Assembly (NCBI GenBank): GCA_948468465.1 | Contig: CAOKJJ010000040.1 | Location: 1-33,163 of the forward strand | Length of the DNA stretch: 33,163 bases | Source: an uncultured Eubacterium sp. | GTDB taxonomy: Bacteria; Bacillota_A; Clostridia; Lachnospirales; Lachnospiraceae | Reading direction: 5' to 3' | Shown here: one piece after another, positions 32,894 to 33,163 of the stretch | Layout of the letters: each line of letters opens with the position of its first letter | How positions within the stretch are numbered: the stretch's first letter is position 1 | The notes under the pieces: generated by a model | The model's database searches: none | Seen by the model: the letters and a program-made list of their open reading frames with translations, nothing else | Told to the model about the DNA's origin: nothing | Program-made: the position numbers and the translations under genes

Positions 32894-33163
32894 TTATTCA
32901 TCCCATTGTATCCAACATGCGTCTGATATTTTCTGTTGCCATAATGTCTCTTCGATTACCCGTACACATTCATCTGTATTCTTTAAAATATCTCTCCCCC
33001 AAAATCGCAAAACTGTCCAGCCCATATAGGATAATCGTTTGCCAATCTCTTCATCCCGCTCTTTGTTCCTGGCAATCTTCTTAATCCAGAATTCACCATT
33101 ATTACTCTGCTCCAGCTTTTTCTTCAATATATCCCAATCCTTGCCATGAAAAAACTCACTATC
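32894..33163 (-). CDS. vsr: Vsr-like very-short-patch-repair endonuclease, C-terminal part (cut by window edge)
   Basis: The visible 89 residues begin at the right edge with DSEFFHGKDWDI and continue GEFWIKKIARNKERDEEIGK, then MGWTVLRFWGRDI. This is the Vsr/DUF559-type endonuclease pattern (F-H-G, F-W-x-x-K-I-x-x-N-x-x-R-D, G-W-x-V-x-R-x-W). A classic Vsr nicks T:G mismatches that arise from deamination of 5-methylcytosine. In defence operons, however, Vsr-fold enzymes may be restriction nucleases. The N-terminus and part of the active site lie outside the window. The frame stays open up to the edge, with no plausible start inside. It is first in the visible operon, 23 bases before the GHKL gene. 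Confidence 0.85.
   Translation of the reverse strand, partial: DSEFFHGKDWDILKKKLEQSNNGEFWIKKIARNKERDEEIGKRLSYMGWTVLRFWGRDILKNTDECVRVIEETLWQQKISDACWIQWDE

Overview
The window looks like a chromosomal segment of a motile, Gram-positive, anaerobic Firmicute, most likely a flagellated Lachnospiraceae (Clostridium cluster XIVa). The reasons are a Bacillus/Clostridium-type fla/che gene order, FliY in place of a short FliN, FlbD and the 'flagellar operon protein' family, codY directly upstream of flgB, strong AGGAGG-type ribosome binding sites, and a remnant of the Rpn/PD-(D/E)XK 'transposase' family that is common in Lachnospiraceae. The organism name is an inference; there is no rRNA gene to confirm it.

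Layout. (1) Positions 1-18271, all on the minus strand, read from right to left: flgB-flgC-fliE-fliF-fliG-fliH-fliI-fliJ-ylxF/motE-fliK-flgD-(TIGR02530 family)-flgE-flbD-motA-motB-fliL-fliM-fliY-cheY, the last cut by the left edge. This is the first half of a fla/che operon. It covers the proximal rod, MS ring, C-ring, export ATPase complex, hook cap and hook, hook-length control and stator. A sigma-A-like promoter lies upstream of flgB, and a second one may sit before cheY. The gene pair around flgE is bordered on both sides by strong stem-loops. (2) Positions 18542-24762, minus strand: codY and the block yifB(comM)-dprA-topA. In B. subtilis the order is smf(dprA)-topA-gid(trmFO)-codV-clpQ-clpY-codY-flgB. 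Here the trmFO/xerC/hslVU genes are missing between topA and codY, and a decayed Rpn gene with paired palindromes occupies that place. (3) Positions 24919-26610, minus: an AAA-ATPase/PD-(D/E)XK fusion of the DUF1703-like family. (4) Positions 26993-33163: an AT-richer accessory block. It has a plus-strand 5-methylcytosine methyltransferase gene whose promoter -10 lies in a 25-bp palindrome. Convergent to it is a minus-strand operon of a Vsr-like endonuclease (cut by the right edge), a 986-residue protein with two GHKL ATPase modules, and a 527-residue protein with an N-terminal receiver-like domain.

The last block is the most interesting part. It combines DNA methylation, a nick-type endonuclease fold, a MORC/Hsp90-like plus histidine-kinase-like ATPase, and a receiver-like partner. 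It is probably one half of a restriction or anti-phage system whose remaining effectors would lie beyond position 33163.
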